A DNA stretch of 64,000 nt from Streptomyces monomycini (GCF_022271435.1 NZ_JAFIQY010000032.1:39020-103019), one strand, 5' to 3'. Counted from the first letter of the stretch, positions 42,551-51,895 are shown. The notes: generated by a model from the letters alone, not told the origin. Program-made: numbers and translations.

Positions 42551-43564
42551 CTACCGGGTCAGGAAGCCTGTAATGCCCTCGGCGATCCCGCGGGCCGCTT
42601 TTTCCCGCCATTGCGGATCGGTCAATTGCGCGGCGTCCTTCGGGTCGCGCATATTGCCGCACTCCAGGAACACCTTGGGAATGCCGGAGAGGTTGAGGCC
42701 GCCGAGGTCGGACCGGACGACCAACCCGGTACCGCCGCCCAGGTAATTGGCCGGCGCGCTCCCGGTGGCCGCCACGAAGCGGCCCGCCAGGCGTTCGCCG
42801 AGCTCCCGGGACGGGCCGACGATGGCGGAGGTGTCCGCCGCGCCCGCGGTGACCCGGGCGGGCAGGATCACGTGGAAGCCGCGGTTGCCGTCGCCCGCCC
42901 CGTCGGCGTGCACGGACACCGCGGCGTCGGCCTTCGCCTCGTTCCCGGCGCGGGCCCGCTCGTCGACGCACGGGCCGTACGGGCGGTCGCCGTCCTGCGT
43001 GAAGACGACCTTGGCGCCCTCGGCCTGGAGGAGGGTACGGGCGCGCCGCGCGACGTCGAGGGTGAAGGACGCCTCGGCGTAGCCGTCGTTGGTGGAGGTG
43101 CCGGTGGTGTCGCACTCCTTGTGCGCGTTGCCGACGTCCACCTGGCGCGCGATCTCGCGGGGGTGGTCGCGGTTGTGGGGGTTGTGGCCGGGGTCGAGGA
43201 GGACGACCTTGCCCTGGAGGCGGGTGCCGGTCCGGCCGCCGGGTCCGGCCTGGTCACCCTTGCCGTCCCGGTCTCCGCCGGTTCCGGCGTTCCCGCCGTC
43301 CGTTCTGTCCGGTCCGCCGTCGCCGGGAGTGCCGTCCTTGCCGTGCGCGCCGTCCTTGCCGTGCGCGCCGTCCGTGCCGGGCCGGCCGTCGGGGGAGGCC
43401 GGGGTCGCGGCGGGCAGGGCCTTGGGCGGCTTGTCGCCGCCGTGCCCGCTCGCGGACCGCCAGATCAGCCAGCCCGCGGCGCAGGCGGCCAGCAGTGCGG
43501 CCAGGACGACGACGAGGGTGCCGCCGAAACGGCGGCGCGGGGGGAATGTACTGCCGTTCGTCAC
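42551..43564 (-). CDS. N-acetylmuramoyl-L-alanine amidase (amidase_3), membrane-bound
   Basis: 337 residues. N-terminal hydrophobic anchor (LVVVLAALLAACAAGWLIW; LAAC could also be a lipobox at C28). Residues ~45-110: collagen-like Gly-x-y linker (GTDGAHGKDGAHGKDGTPGD). Amidase_3 domain ~115-337 with metal ligands in LLDPGHNPHN (H127), EASFTLDVA and SVHADG, and catalytic Glu in ECGNMRD. Cuts peptide stems from peptidoglycan outside the membrane. Confidence 0.9.
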   Translation of the reverse strand: MTNGSTFPPRRRFGGTLVVVLAALLAACAAGWLIWRSASGHGGDKPPKALPAATPASPDGRPGTDGAHGKDGAHGKDGTPGDGGPDRTDGGNAGTGGDRDGKGDQAGPGGRTGTRLQGKVVLLDPGHNPHNRDHPREIARQVDVGNAHKECDTTGTSTNDGYAEASFTLDVARRARTLLQAEGAKVVFTQDGDRPYGPCVDERARAGNEAKADAAVSVHADGAGDGNRGFHVILPARVTAGAADTSAIVGPSRELGERLAGRFVAATGSAPANYLGGGTGLVVRSDLGGLNLSGIPKVFLECGNMRDPKDAAQLTDPQWREKAARGIAEGITGFLTR

Positions 43565-43585
43565 ATCGCGATCGTAGTGGTGAGG

Positions 43586-44236
43586 TCAGTGCCCTTCGCC
43601 GGTACGACGCAGCACGTGCAGCGATCCCTGTGCCGACATTTCGGTGAAGGCGCCGGATTCCAGGGCGCGCCGGTAGACGCGGTACGGGGCCTGGCCGCCG
43701 TCCGCCGGGTCGGCGAAGACGTCGTGGATGACGAGCAGCCCCCCGGGCGCGACGTGCGGCGCCCAGCCCTCGTAGTCCGCGGTGGCGTGCTCGTCGGTGT
43801 GGCCGCCGTCGATGAAGACCAGGCCGACGGGGGTGTTCCAGAGCGCCGCGACCTGCGGGGAGCGGCCCACCAGGGCGACGACGTGGTCCTCCAGCCCGGC
43901 CGCGTAGAGCGCGCGGCGGAAGGCGGGCAGGGTGTCCATCAGGCCCACCTCGGGGTCGACCACGGTCGGGTCGTGGTACTCCCAGCCGGGCTGCTGCTCC
44001 TCGCTGCCGCGGTGGTGGTCGACGGTGACGGCCGTCACGCCCGCCGCGCGCGCGGCGTCGGCGAGCAGAATCGTGGAGCGCCCGCAATAGGTGCCGACCT
44101 CGACGAGGGGCATCCCCAGCGCCGCCGCCTCACCGGCCGCCGCGTAAAGCGCCAGCCCTTCGTCGAGCGGCATGAACCCTTTTGCCGCCTCGAATGCGGC
44201 GAGTATCTCCGGCTTGGGGGTGTTCGCGGCGGCCAT
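43586..44236 (-). CDS. Class I SAM-dependent methyltransferase (Methyltransf_24 type)
   Basis: 216 residues. Motif I VEVGTYCGRSTILLA, motif II TVDHHRGSEEQQ, then VGLVFIDGGHTDEHATADYEGWAPHVAPGGLLVIHDVF, typical of methyltransf_24 enzymes. A histidine-rich segment (DHH, GGHTDEH, HDVF) may bind a metal as in O-methyltransferases. ATG with GGAGGAAT upstream. Lies 22 bp upstream of the amidase gene, perhaps co-transcribed. Substrate unknown. Confidence 0.82.
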   Translation of the reverse strand: MAAANTPKPEILAAFEAAKGFMPLDEGLALYAAAGEAAALGMPLVEVGTYCGRSTILLADAARAAGVTAVTVDHHRGSEEQQPGWEYHDPTVVDPEVGLMDTLPAFRRALYAAGLEDHVVALVGRSPQVAALWNTPVGLVFIDGGHTDEHATADYEGWAPHVAPGGLLVIHDVFADPADGGQAPYRVYRRALESGAFTEMSAQGSLHVLRRTGEGH

Positions 44237-44603
44237 GGGGATTCCTCCTCGGTCGTACGGTCACCGGAGTACGGCGGTGACTCATAACGACGGATCGTAC
44301 GTGCCGGTAATGCGCGGGACGGACGGGTGGGCGTTCGGCGGCGGGAGGGGGCGGCGGGTCGGCGGGGAATGGGGCGGGGAATTCCGGAGGGTACGGGGAA
44401 TGCGGCGGTGCGGAAGGTCGCGGGGAATCCGGGGAGGAGTTCGGGGGCGTGGGGGCGGTGGCACCGTACGGCAGGGGGCGCCGCGTGGTCGAGGGTGCCG
44501 TGCAGGCGAGGGTGCCGTACGACCGGTGGGGCGGTCCGGGGTGGGGCCGGCCGGCCCCACCCGGTCGGGCCCATGCGCTGCCCCGTCTGACCTACCGTCA
44601 GTT
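44237..44603. other. Intergenic region between divergent methyltransferase and FadE34-like gene
   Basis: About 370 bases without a gene. A 17-bp direct repeat (CGAGGGTGCCGT...) occurs near 44490-44522 and there are several GTACG steps. The end carries the KstR-like operator described separately. Long open frames here have no proper codon bias. Confidence 0.5.
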
Positions 44604-44617
44604 TGGAACGTGTTCTA
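44604..44617. promoter_or_regulatory. KstR-like operator (full match) just before the FadE34-like gene
   Basis: TGGAACGTGTTCTA matches all 8 fixed positions of TnnAACnnGTTnnA. It ends 11 bp before the ATG, so it must overlap the promoter or the transcription start. Confidence 0.75.
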
Positions 44618-44628
44618 GTCTGCCCGGC

Positions 44629-46899
44629 ATGGGCATCGGAATCACACCGGAGCAAGGGGAGCTGGCCGAGGCGGTACGGGGGTGGGCGGCCCGGGCCGTG
44701 CCTCCGGAGGAGGTGCGCAAGCTGCTCGACGCCGGGCCCGCCCGTCACGGCCGCCCCGCGTACTGGGACGGGCTCGCCGAGATGGGCCTGCTCGGGCCGC
44801 ACCTGCCGCAGGAGTGCGGTGGGGGCGGCGGTGAACTGCTCGACCTCGCCGTCGTGTTGGAGGAGACCGGCCGTGCCGCGCTGCCCGGCCCGTATCTGCC
44901 CAGCGTGCTCGCCGCCGAACTGCTGCGGCGTGGCGGCGCCCCCGATCTGGCGCGGGCCCTGGCCACCGGCGAACGCATCGGCGCGGTGGCGCTCGGCGCG
45001 GGTACGCTCCGGGCGGCCGCCACGACGGACGGGTGGGTGCTGGACGGCGCCGCGCCGCCCGTCCTCGGCGGTGGCGACGCGGACCTGATCATCCTGGCGG
45101 CGGCGGAGACGGAAGCGGCGGAAGCGGCGGAAGAGGCCGCCCCCGACGACCCGCCCGCCGACTCGCCCACCAGCCCGTCCGCCGCGCCGCCGCGCACCCT
45201 CTGGCTCGCCGTGGACGCCGACGCCCTCGCCGTACGGGTGCCGTCCGCCGCCGACCCGACCCGCCCGGCCGCACGCGTGACGGCCGAGGGCGTCACGGTC
45301 CCGTCCGCGCGGGTGCTGGACGTCGACTCCGCCCTCGTGCGGGACCTGGCCGCGACGCTGTTCGCGGCGGAGGCGTGCGGTACGGCGGACCGGGCCCTGC
45401 ACACCGCCGCCGAGCACGCCCGCGTACGCGAACAGTTCGGGCGGCCGATCGGCCAGTTCCAGGCGGTCAAGCACCTCTGCGCGGACATGCTCGTACGCGT
45501 CGAGCAGGCCCGCGCCCTGGCATGGGACGCGGCGCGTGCCGCGGACGAAGCCCCGGCGGCCCGCGGCATGGTCGCCGCGCTGGCCGCCGCCACCGCCCTG
45601 GACGCCGCCTTCACCTGCGCCAAGGACTGCATCCAGATCCTCGGCGGCATCGGCTTCACCTGGGAGCACGACGCGCACCTGTACCTGCGGCGCGCGACCG
45701 TGGCCCGCCAACTGCTGGGCAGCGGCGCCGAACACCGGCTGCGGGCGGCCGCGTACGGCGCCGGGGGCGCCCGGCGCGAGCTGCGCGTGGACCTGCCCGA
45801 GGAGCGGTCGCGGGAGGCGGCCCGGTACCGCGAGGAGGCCCGCGCGGTGATCGCGAAGGTGCGCGGCCTGGACCCCGCAGCCGTACGGCGCGAGCTGGCG
45901 CCCACCGGGTACGCGGCGCCGCACCTGCCCGCCCCGTACGGTCTGGGCGCCGGCCCCGTACAGCAGCTGGCCGTCCAGCGGGAACTGCGGGACGCGGGGG
46001 TCCGGATCAGCGATCTGGGGATCGCCACCTGGGTGGTGCCCTCCCTGATCACCTACGGGACGCCGGAGCAGAAGGAGCGCCACCTGCTGCCGACGCTCCG
46101 CGGCGACCAGCTGTGGTGCCAGCTGTTCTCCGAGCCGGAGGCCGGGTCGGACCTGGCGGCGCTGCGTACCCGGGCCGAGCGGGCGGACGGCGGCTGGCGG
46201 GTCAACGGCCAGAAGGTGTGGACCTCGGCGGCCCAGTGGGCGGGGTACGGCATCCTGCTCGCCCGGACGGCCCCGGAGGCGCCGAAGCACCAGGGGCTGA
46301 CCTTCTTCCTGGTCGACATGTCGGCACCCGGCGTCGAGGTGCGGCCGCTGCGGGAGATCACCGGCGACGCGCTCTTCAGCGAGGTGTACTTCGACGACGT
46401 ACTGCTCCCGGCGGACGCGGTGGTGGGTGAGGTGGACGACGGATGGACGGTGGCCCGGCACACCCTCGGCAACGAGCGCGTCCACATGGCCGATCAGGTG
46501 ACCTTCGGCACCGGCCTGGAGGCGCTGATCGAGCGGACCGCCGGACTGGACGGCGCGGTACGCGAGCGGGTGGGCGCGCTGGCCGCCGAGGCGCACGCGC
46601 TGGCCTGCATCGGGCTGCGCACCACCCTCCAGCAGGTGGCGGGACGGGAACCGGGCGCCGGTGCCAGCATTCGCAAACTGGTGCAGACCGCGCACCAGCA
46701 GAAGGTCGCCGAGCTGGCCCTCGAACTCCTCGGCCCGGAGGGCGCGACGGGCGAGGGCGAAGCGGAACGCGCCCTGCACGGCTTCCTGATGTCGCGCTGC
46801 CTGACGATCGCGGGCGGTACGACGCAGGTGCAGCTGAACGTCGTCGCGGAGCGGCTGCTCGGCCTGCCCAGGGATCCGGAGCCGCGCCCGCTCATCTGA
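44629..46899 (+). CDS. fadE34: Fused double acyl-CoA dehydrogenase (FadE34-like)
   Basis: 756 residues: two acyl-CoA dehydrogenase units in one chain. Unit 1 (~1-380): GRAALPGPYLPSVLAAEL, EHARVREQFGRPIGQFQAVKHLCADM, CIQILGGIGFTWEHDAHLYLRRA. Unit 2 (~395-756): LWCQLFSEPEAGSDLAALRTRA, INGQKVW-like VNGQKVWTS, and the ending CLTIAGGTTQVQLNVVAERLLGLPRDP. Mycobacterial FadE34, next to kstR, has this same fused form and acts on sterol side-chain CoA esters. No ribosome-binding site precedes the ATG (likely leaderless). Followed at 82 bp by an Ltp-like thiolase. Confidence 0.9.
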   Translation: MGIGITPEQGELAEAVRGWAARAVPPEEVRKLLDAGPARHGRPAYWDGLAEMGLLGPHLPQECGGGGGELLDLAVVLEETGRAALPGPYLPSVLAAELLRRGGAPDLARALATGERIGAVALGAGTLRAAATTDGWVLDGAAPPVLGGGDADLIILAAAETEAAEAAEEAAPDDPPADSPTSPSAAPPRTLWLAVDADALAVRVPSAADPTRPAARVTAEGVTVPSARVLDVDSALVRDLAATLFAAEACGTADRALHTAAEHARVREQFGRPIGQFQAVKHLCADMLVRVEQARALAWDAARAADEAPAARGMVAALAAATALDAAFTCAKDCIQILGGIGFTWEHDAHLYLRRATVARQLLGSGAEHRLRAAAYGAGGARRELRVDLPEERSREAARYREEARAVIAKVRGLDPAAVRRELAPTGYAAPHLPAPYGLGAGPVQQLAVQRELRDAGVRISDLGIATWVVPSLITYGTPEQKERHLLPTLRGDQLWCQLFSEPEAGSDLAALRTRAERADGGWRVNGQKVWTSAAQWAGYGILLARTAPEAPKHQGLTFFLVDMSAPGVEVRPLREITGDALFSEVYFDDVLLPADAVVGEVDDGWTVARHTLGNERVHMADQVTFGTGLEALIERTAGLDGAVRERVGALAAEAHALACIGLRTTLQQVAGREPGAGASIRKLVQTAHQQKVAELALELLGPEGATGEGEAERALHGFLMSRCLTIAGGTTQVQLNVVAERLLGLPRDPEPRPLI

Positions 46900-46942
46900 C
46901 CCGGTACCCGGAGACCCGGTATCCGGAGCCCGGACGCCCGGA
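46898..46942. repeat. 15-bp tandem repeat starting at a stop codon (3 units)
   Basis: GACCCGGTACCCGGA, GACCCGGTATCCGGA and GCCCGGACGCCCGGA at 46898, 46913 and 46928. The stop TGA of the FadE34-like gene (46897-46899) overlaps the first unit. Confidence 0.75.
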
Positions 46943-46981
46943 CAGCAGGGCCCGGATACGCCCCCGAGGAGGAGGACGGAC

Positions 46982-48178
46982 ATGGCCGGCAAGGCGTACA
47001 TCATCGGCGTGGGCATGACGAAGTTCGAGAAGCCGGAAACGCGCGACTGGCAGTACTGGGACATGGCGGGGGAAGCGGGCGGCAAGGCCCTCGCCGACGC
47101 GGGCATTCCGTACAGCGCCGTGGAACAGGCACCGGTCGGCTACTGCTACCAGGCCTCCACGGCCGGCCAGCGCGCCGTCTACGAACTGGGCCTGACCGGC
47201 ATCCCCGTCTACAACGTCAACAACAACTGCGCGACCGGCGCCACCGCGCTGATGATGGCCCGGCAGTTCGTCGCCTCCGGCCTCAACGACTGCGTACTGG
47301 CCCTCGGCTTCGAGAAGATGAAGCGCGGCGCGCTCGGCGGCGGCGCGGACAGCGGCGACTTCGCGACCTCCCCGGTGGCCCGCCACTACGCGGTGATGGC
47401 CGCCGCGCACGGCTTCGAGATGTCCCCGCCCACCGCGCAGCTCTTCGGCAACGCCGCCCGCGAGCACATGGACCGGTACGGCACCACCGCACGCCAGCTC
47501 GCCGCGGTCGGCGCCAAGAACCACCGGCACTCGGCGGACAACCCGAACGCCCAGTTCCAGGACGTGTACACGGTCGAGGAGATCCTCGCCGCCCGGACCG
47601 TCCACCGGCCGCTGACCAAGCTCCAGTGCTCACCGACCTCGGACGGCGCGGCCGCCGCCGTCGTCGCCTCCGAGCGGTTCGTCCGCGAACACGGCCTGGC
47701 CGGCCGGGCGGTGGAGATCGCCGGGCAGGCCATGACGACCGACACCCAGGACAGCTTCACCGCCGGGTCCTGCATCGACGTCGTCGGCCGCCCGATGTCC
47801 CGGGCCGCCGCCCGCCAGGCGTACGAGGCGAGCGGCCTCGGCATCGAGGACGTGGACGTGATCGAGCTGCACGACTGCTTCTCGGTCAACGAACTGCTGA
47901 CGTACGAGGCGCTCGGCATGTGCGCGGACGGCGAGTCCGGCAAGCTGGCCGAGGACGGCGCCACGACCCACGGCGGCCGGTGGGTGGTCAACCCGTCCGG
48001 CGGCCTCATCTCCAAGGGCCACCCGCTCGGCGCGACGGGCCTGGCCCAGGCCGCCGAGCTGGTGTGGCAGCTGCGCGGAACGGCGGGCGCCCGGCAGGTA
48101 CCCGGCGCACGCGTGGGCCTCGCGCACAACATCGGCCTGGGCGGCGCGGCGGTGGTGACGTTGCTGCGGAAGGGGTGA
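46982..48178 (+). CDS. Lipid-transfer (SCP-x type) thiolase family protein
   Basis: 398 residues, thiolase fold. Nucleophile-like C83 in NVNNNCATGATAL, ELHDCFSVNE, and the His of SKGHPLGATGLAQ. These match the Ltp/SCP-x group, used in actinobacteria for retro-aldol or thiolytic cleavage in sterol side-chain degradation. GAGGAGGAGG precedes the ATG. Second gene after the FadE34-like enzyme, consistent with a beta-oxidation unit. Could also be a simple acetyl-CoA acetyltransferase homologue. Confidence 0.88.
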   Translation: MAGKAYIIGVGMTKFEKPETRDWQYWDMAGEAGGKALADAGIPYSAVEQAPVGYCYQASTAGQRAVYELGLTGIPVYNVNNNCATGATALMMARQFVASGLNDCVLALGFEKMKRGALGGGADSGDFATSPVARHYAVMAAAHGFEMSPPTAQLFGNAAREHMDRYGTTARQLAAVGAKNHRHSADNPNAQFQDVYTVEEILAARTVHRPLTKLQCSPTSDGAAAAVVASERFVREHGLAGRAVEIAGQAMTTDTQDSFTAGSCIDVVGRPMSRAAARQAYEASGLGIEDVDVIELHDCFSVNELLTYEALGMCADGESGKLAEDGATTHGGRWVVNPSGGLISKGHPLGATGLAQAAELVWQLRGTAGARQVPGARVGLAHNIGLGGAAVVTLLRKG

Positions 48179-48201
48179 GGGCCCGGAGCTCCGGAGCCCT
48201 C
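48177..48201. terminator. Hairpin between convergent genes
   Basis: GAGGGC (48177-48182) with GCCCTC (48196-48201) and an inner CCGGAG/CTCCGG pairing form a long hairpin with one bulge, starting within the thiolase stop codon. Confidence 0.7.
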
Positions 48202-48212
48202 GCCCGCCCCGG

Positions 48213-49316
48213 TCACCCGGCGGCAGCGCGCGCGGGATCGTTGGTCCTGCGTTCGGTCAGGTCGCTGATGCGCCCTTCACCGTCCATACGCAGGTCGAGC
48301 CCCGGGGGGAGGAGGACCTTGCCTTCCCGCCGACGCCAGTAGACGTGCCAGCCGCGGCCGGCCGGCCCGTCGTCGCGCGAGACATGGATCTTCGCGTTCT
48401 TCAGCCATCCGGGCGCGTACCGGCCGGCGTACGCCTCGGCGATCCGCACGGCATCCGGTCCGGTCGCGGGCCGCGGCTGGGTGCCCGGCACCGCGAACGC
48501 CTGACCGGGCTCCACGTCCGCCGGGGGCATCGAGGCGGTGAACTCGCTCTGGTCCGGCCAGCTCAGCTCGGCCGCACCGGCACCGAAGAAGGCGGTGACG
48601 GTGCCGGTACCGTCCTCGCCGAGCGTGACGCTGTGGTCGGTCGCGCGGTACGCGCCACCGAAGGCCGCCCGGAGCCGGCCGTCGATCGCGGCCTTCTGCT
48701 CCGCCGTGGCCGCCACGGTGTTCACCGTGCGGCTGACGACGCTGAACTCGGTGAAGGAGAACAGCAGGGCGCCCATGACGGCCGCCGCGACCCCGCCGCC
48801 GAGGAAGGCTCTTCTGGTCACGCCCGGGGACAAGGGGGTACCGCGGCCGAACTGCGCGAGGACGGTGCCGGCCGCCGTACCGAGCAGCGCGCCGAGGCCG
48901 TTGGCCACCAGGTCGCTCGTATCGCACGCCCGTCCTATCGGGGCCAGCGCCTGAGCCGTCTCGATCGCGGCCGGGAGCAGGAGGCCGAGCGCGGCGACCA
49001 GGACCGGACGTCCGGTGGCGAGAACGCCGAGCAGGCCGAACGGCACCAGCATCCCGAAGTTGAGCAGCCCCTGCGTCTGCCGGAAGGGCTCGAAGACATC
49101 GAGATTCACGGTGCAGGATGCCGCCTCGCCTCCGTCGCCGGTGCTCCACAGCGTCAGGGCGAGCGTGGCGGTCGTACAGGCGCCCCACAGTCCCCAGGCA
49201 AGGGGGCGGGCGCGTTTCCTGCGGGCGACGGCGCAGGTCACCGCGCCCACGGCGCAGGAGAGGACGACGGCGAGGGCGACGAACTGTCCGTGCCCGCCGA
49301 AGACGGCGGTCAGCAT
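48213..49316 (-). CDS. VanZ-family membrane protein with C-terminal extracytoplasmic domain
   Basis: 367 residues from ATG 49316. Membrane segments at ~10-30, 40-58, 80-115 and 130-150 form the VanZ-like core (NFGMLVPFGLLGVLA, AAIETAQALAPIGRACDTSDLVANGLGALLGTAAG). A further segment (AFLGGGVAAAVMGALLF) is followed by a ~180-residue soluble domain. No ribosome-binding site precedes the ATG; instead it overlaps the stop of a small upstream frame (ATGCTGA). VanZ-like proteins are linked to teicoplanin resistance and envelope change, but function is not proven here. Confidence 0.8.
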   Translation of the reverse strand: MLTAVFGGHGQFVALAVVLSCAVGAVTCAVARRKRARPLAWGLWGACTTATLALTLWSTGDGGEAASCTVNLDVFEPFRQTQGLLNFGMLVPFGLLGVLATGRPVLVAALGLLLPAAIETAQALAPIGRACDTSDLVANGLGALLGTAAGTVLAQFGRGTPLSPGVTRRAFLGGGVAAAVMGALLFSFTEFSVVSRTVNTVAATAEQKAAIDGRLRAAFGGAYRATDHSVTLGEDGTGTVTAFFGAGAAELSWPDQSEFTASMPPADVEPGQAFAVPGTQPRPATGPDAVRIAEAYAGRYAPGWLKNAKIHVSRDDGPAGRGWHVYWRRREGKVLLPPGLDLRMDGEGRISDLTERRTNDPARAAAG

Positions 49317-49417
49317 ACGACCGGGGCCGGGCCGGGGGCGGCGATCGCGGCCACGGTGGACAACGCCGAACGGCTGGGTAATGCCGCAGGTGATGCCGTA
49401 CGGCTGCGTAAGCGCAT
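49310..49417 (-). CDS. Possible leader peptide coupled to VanZ gene, two TTA codons
   Basis: 35 codons: M R L R S R T A S P A A L P S R ... V V C. GGAG lies 7 bases before its ATG, unlike the VanZ ATG, and its stop overlaps the VanZ start. It contains two TTA (bldA-type Leu) codons at positions 3 and 13. The wobble bases of the first half are A-rich, so it is unlike a normal Streptomyces gene and may be a regulatory leader or chance. Confidence 0.4.
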   Translation of the reverse strand: MRLRSRTASPAALPSRSALSTVAAIAAPGPAPVVC

Positions 49418-49644
49418 GGTGTCTCTCCTGGCAGGTGAGGGCGCGCAGGGTCGGCCGCGCGCTCCCGATGATCAATGGCGGTAACCCTAAAGGGCGCGGA
49501 CGCGCGGACACCGCCTCGTCCGGCCGGGACCTCCGGCCCGGTCCTGCGACCTCCGGCCCGGACCCGGTGACCTTCGTCGTAGGCCCGCCGACCGGCCACT
49601 CCGGGCCGATAATCCGATGCCGCCGGCGCGTGTCAGGTGCAACT

Positions 49645-51090
49645 ATGGAGACCATGCCCCCGACAGCCACCCCCGCCACGCTGCCCGAAAACGCCCGCCG
49701 TACCCCGCCCGTCTGGCTGGTGACGCTGCTGGTCTGCGCCGGGCAGTTCCTCGTCGTCCTCGACGTCTCGGTCGTCAACGTCGCGCTGCCGAGCATGCGC
49801 ACCGGCCTCGGACTCAGCGAGCTGGGGCTGCAATGGGTGGTCAACGCCTACGTGATCACCTTCGCCGGGTTCATGCTGCTCGGCGGCCGGGTGGCCGACC
49901 TCTTCGGGCGCAAGCGCATCTTCGTCGTGGGGCTCACCCTCTTCACCGTCGCCAGTCTGGCGGGCGGCCTGGCGCGGGAGCCGTGGCAGCTGATCGCGGC
50001 CCGCGCGGTGCAGGGCATCGGCGCGGCGGTGCTCTCCCCGGCCACGCTCACCATCCTCACCACCGCGTTCCCCGCGGGCCCGGCCCGGACCCGGGCCATC
50101 GCCACCTGGACCGCGGTCGGCGCGGGCGGCGGCGCCGTCGGCGGCCTGGTCGGCGGCGTACTGACCGAGTACCTCTCCTGGCGGTGGGTGCTGCTGATCA
50201 ACGTGCCGGTCGGCGCGCTCGTGCTGGCCGGGGCGCTGCGCTGGCTCACCGAGAGCCGGCGCGGCGAGGGACGGCGGCTCGACATACCGGGCGCCCTGCT
50301 GGTGACGGCCGGCCTCGCGCTGGTGGCGTACGGCATCGTGCAGACCGAGTCGGACGGCTGGACCTCCGCGACCGCGCTGCTGCCGCTGGCCGCCGGCCTG
50401 CTGGTGCTCCTCGCCTTCGTGGCCGTCGAAGCCCGTACGAAGGCACCGCTGATGCCGCTCACGCTCTTCCGGCTGCGCTCGGTGTACGCGGCGAACAGCG
50501 CCATGGTGCTGGCCGGCGCCGCGATGTTCTCCATGTGGTACTTCCTCTCCCTCTACGTGCAGAACGTCCTCGGCTACACCCCTCTCGAAGCCGGCCTCTC
50601 CTTCATCCCGCACTCGCTGAGCATCGTGCTGGGCTCCAAGATCGCGCCGCGCCTGATGAAGCGGGCGGGCGCCAAGACGCTGGCCGTCACGGGCGCGCTG
50701 GTCTCCGCCGCCGGCATGCTCTGGCAGGGGCAGATGGACGCCGACGGCACCTACCTCGGCACGCTGCTCGGCCCCGGCATCCTGATGGCCTTCGGCGCGG
50801 GCCTGACCGCCACCCCGATCGCCTCCATCGCCACCTCCGGCGCCGCCCCCTCCGACCAGGGCCTGGTCTCCGGCCTGATCAACACCTCGCGGCAGATGGG
50901 CGGCGCGCTCGGCCTGTCGATCCTGTCCACGGTCGCGGCCACCCGCATCGCGGCGGACCACGGCGGCCGGGCCGCCATGGCCGCCGGGTACGGCCTCGCC
51001 TTCGAGGTCGGCACGGCCGTCCTGCTGGCGAGCGTGCTCCTGATGGTCCTAGCCCTGCCGCGCCGCCCCGAGGACGCCCACCATGACTGA
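49645..51090 (+). CDS. DHA2-type MFS drug exporter (14 TM)
   Basis: 481 residues. TM1 LVTLLVCAGQFLVVLDVSVVNVALPSM with the DVSVVNVALP motif of the EmrB/QacA family, motif A as GGRVADLFGRKR, motif C-like GGAVGGLVGGVL. Fourteen segments can be drawn. AGGTG lies 5 bases before the ATG (a second ATG is 9 bases on). Proton-driven export of drugs or secondary metabolites is the likely role. The next gene (SDR) overlaps by 8 bases. Confidence 0.9.
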   Translation: METMPPTATPATLPENARRTPPVWLVTLLVCAGQFLVVLDVSVVNVALPSMRTGLGLSELGLQWVVNAYVITFAGFMLLGGRVADLFGRKRIFVVGLTLFTVASLAGGLAREPWQLIAARAVQGIGAAVLSPATLTILTTAFPAGPARTRAIATWTAVGAGGGAVGGLVGGVLTEYLSWRWVLLINVPVGALVLAGALRWLTESRRGEGRRLDIPGALLVTAGLALVAYGIVQTESDGWTSATALLPLAAGLLVLLAFVAVEARTKAPLMPLTLFRLRSVYAANSAMVLAGAAMFSMWYFLSLYVQNVLGYTPLEAGLSFIPHSLSIVLGSKIAPRLMKRAGAKTLAVTGALVSAAGMLWQGQMDADGTYLGTLLGPGILMAFGAGLTATPIASIATSGAAPSDQGLVSGLINTSRQMGGALGLSILSTVAATRIAADHGGRAAMAAGYGLAFEVGTAVLLASVLLMVLALPRRPEDAHHD

Positions 51091-51895
51091 CCCCGCCCCC
51101 GTGACCCCCGCACCCGCCGCCCCCGTCCCGGCGTTCCCCGCCACCGGCCGCCGCGTCCTGGTCAGCGGCGCCTCGCGCGGCCTCGGCCGGGCCGTCGCCC
51201 ACGCCTTCGCCGCGAACGGCGACCGGGTCGCGGTGCACTACGGATCGCGGCGCGCCGACGCCGAGGAGACCCTCGCCGCGCTGCCCGGCAGCGGCCACGT
51301 CCTGCTCGGCGCCGACCTCGCCGACCCGGCCGGTGCCGCCGCGCTGACCGGTGCGGCCGTCGAGGCGCTCGGCGGCCTCGACGTCCTGGTGAACAACGCC
51401 GCCGTCAACACCCCGCACCCGCCCGCGACCACGCCGTACGACGACTGGACCGCCGCCTGGCAGCAGCACGTCGCCGTCAACCTGCTCGGCACGGCCCACC
51501 TCGGTCACGGCGCGGCCCAGGCGATGATCGCGCAGGGCACCGGCGGCCGGATCGTCAACGTCGGCTCCCGCGGGGCCTTCCGCGGCGAACCCGACCATCC
51601 CGCCTACGGTGCCACCAAGGCCGCCGTGCACGCCCTCGGCCAGTCGCTCGCCGTCGCCCTCGCCCCGTACGGCATCGCGGTGGCCTCGGTGGCTCCCGGC
51701 TTCATCGACACGGACCGGGTGGCCCACCGCCTGACCGGCGCCGAGGGCGCGGCGATCCGCGCGCAGAGCCCGTTCGGCCGGGTCGCCACGCCGGAGGAGG
51801 TCGCGGCCGCCGTACGGTGGCTGGCCTCCCCGGAGGCGCAGTGGAGCTCGGGCGCGGTACTGGACCTCAACGGGGCGTCGTACCTGCGGACGTGA
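51083..51895 (+). CDS. Short-chain dehydrogenase/reductase (SDR)
   Basis: 270 residues. Rossmann motif SGASRGLG (28-35), NNAAV (104-108), catalytic S162, Y175 and K179 (YGATK). Ending PGFIDTDRVAH..., FGRVATPEEVAAAVRWLASPEAQWSSGAVLDLNG is the FabG-like classical type. A Pro/Ala-rich 20-residue N-terminal tail precedes. Overlaps the DHA2 exporter gene, so both probably act together on an unknown metabolite. Confidence 0.9.
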   Translation: MTDPAPVTPAPAAPVPAFPATGRRVLVSGASRGLGRAVAHAFAANGDRVAVHYGSRRADAEETLAALPGSGHVLLGADLADPAGAAALTGAAVEALGGLDVLVNNAAVNTPHPPATTPYDDWTAAWQQHVAVNLLGTAHLGHGAAQAMIAQGTGGRIVNVGSRGAFRGEPDHPAYGATKAAVHALGQSLAVALAPYGIAVASVAPGFIDTDRVAHRLTGAEGAAIRAQSPFGRVATPEEVAAAVRWLASPEAQWSSGAVLDLNGASYLRT

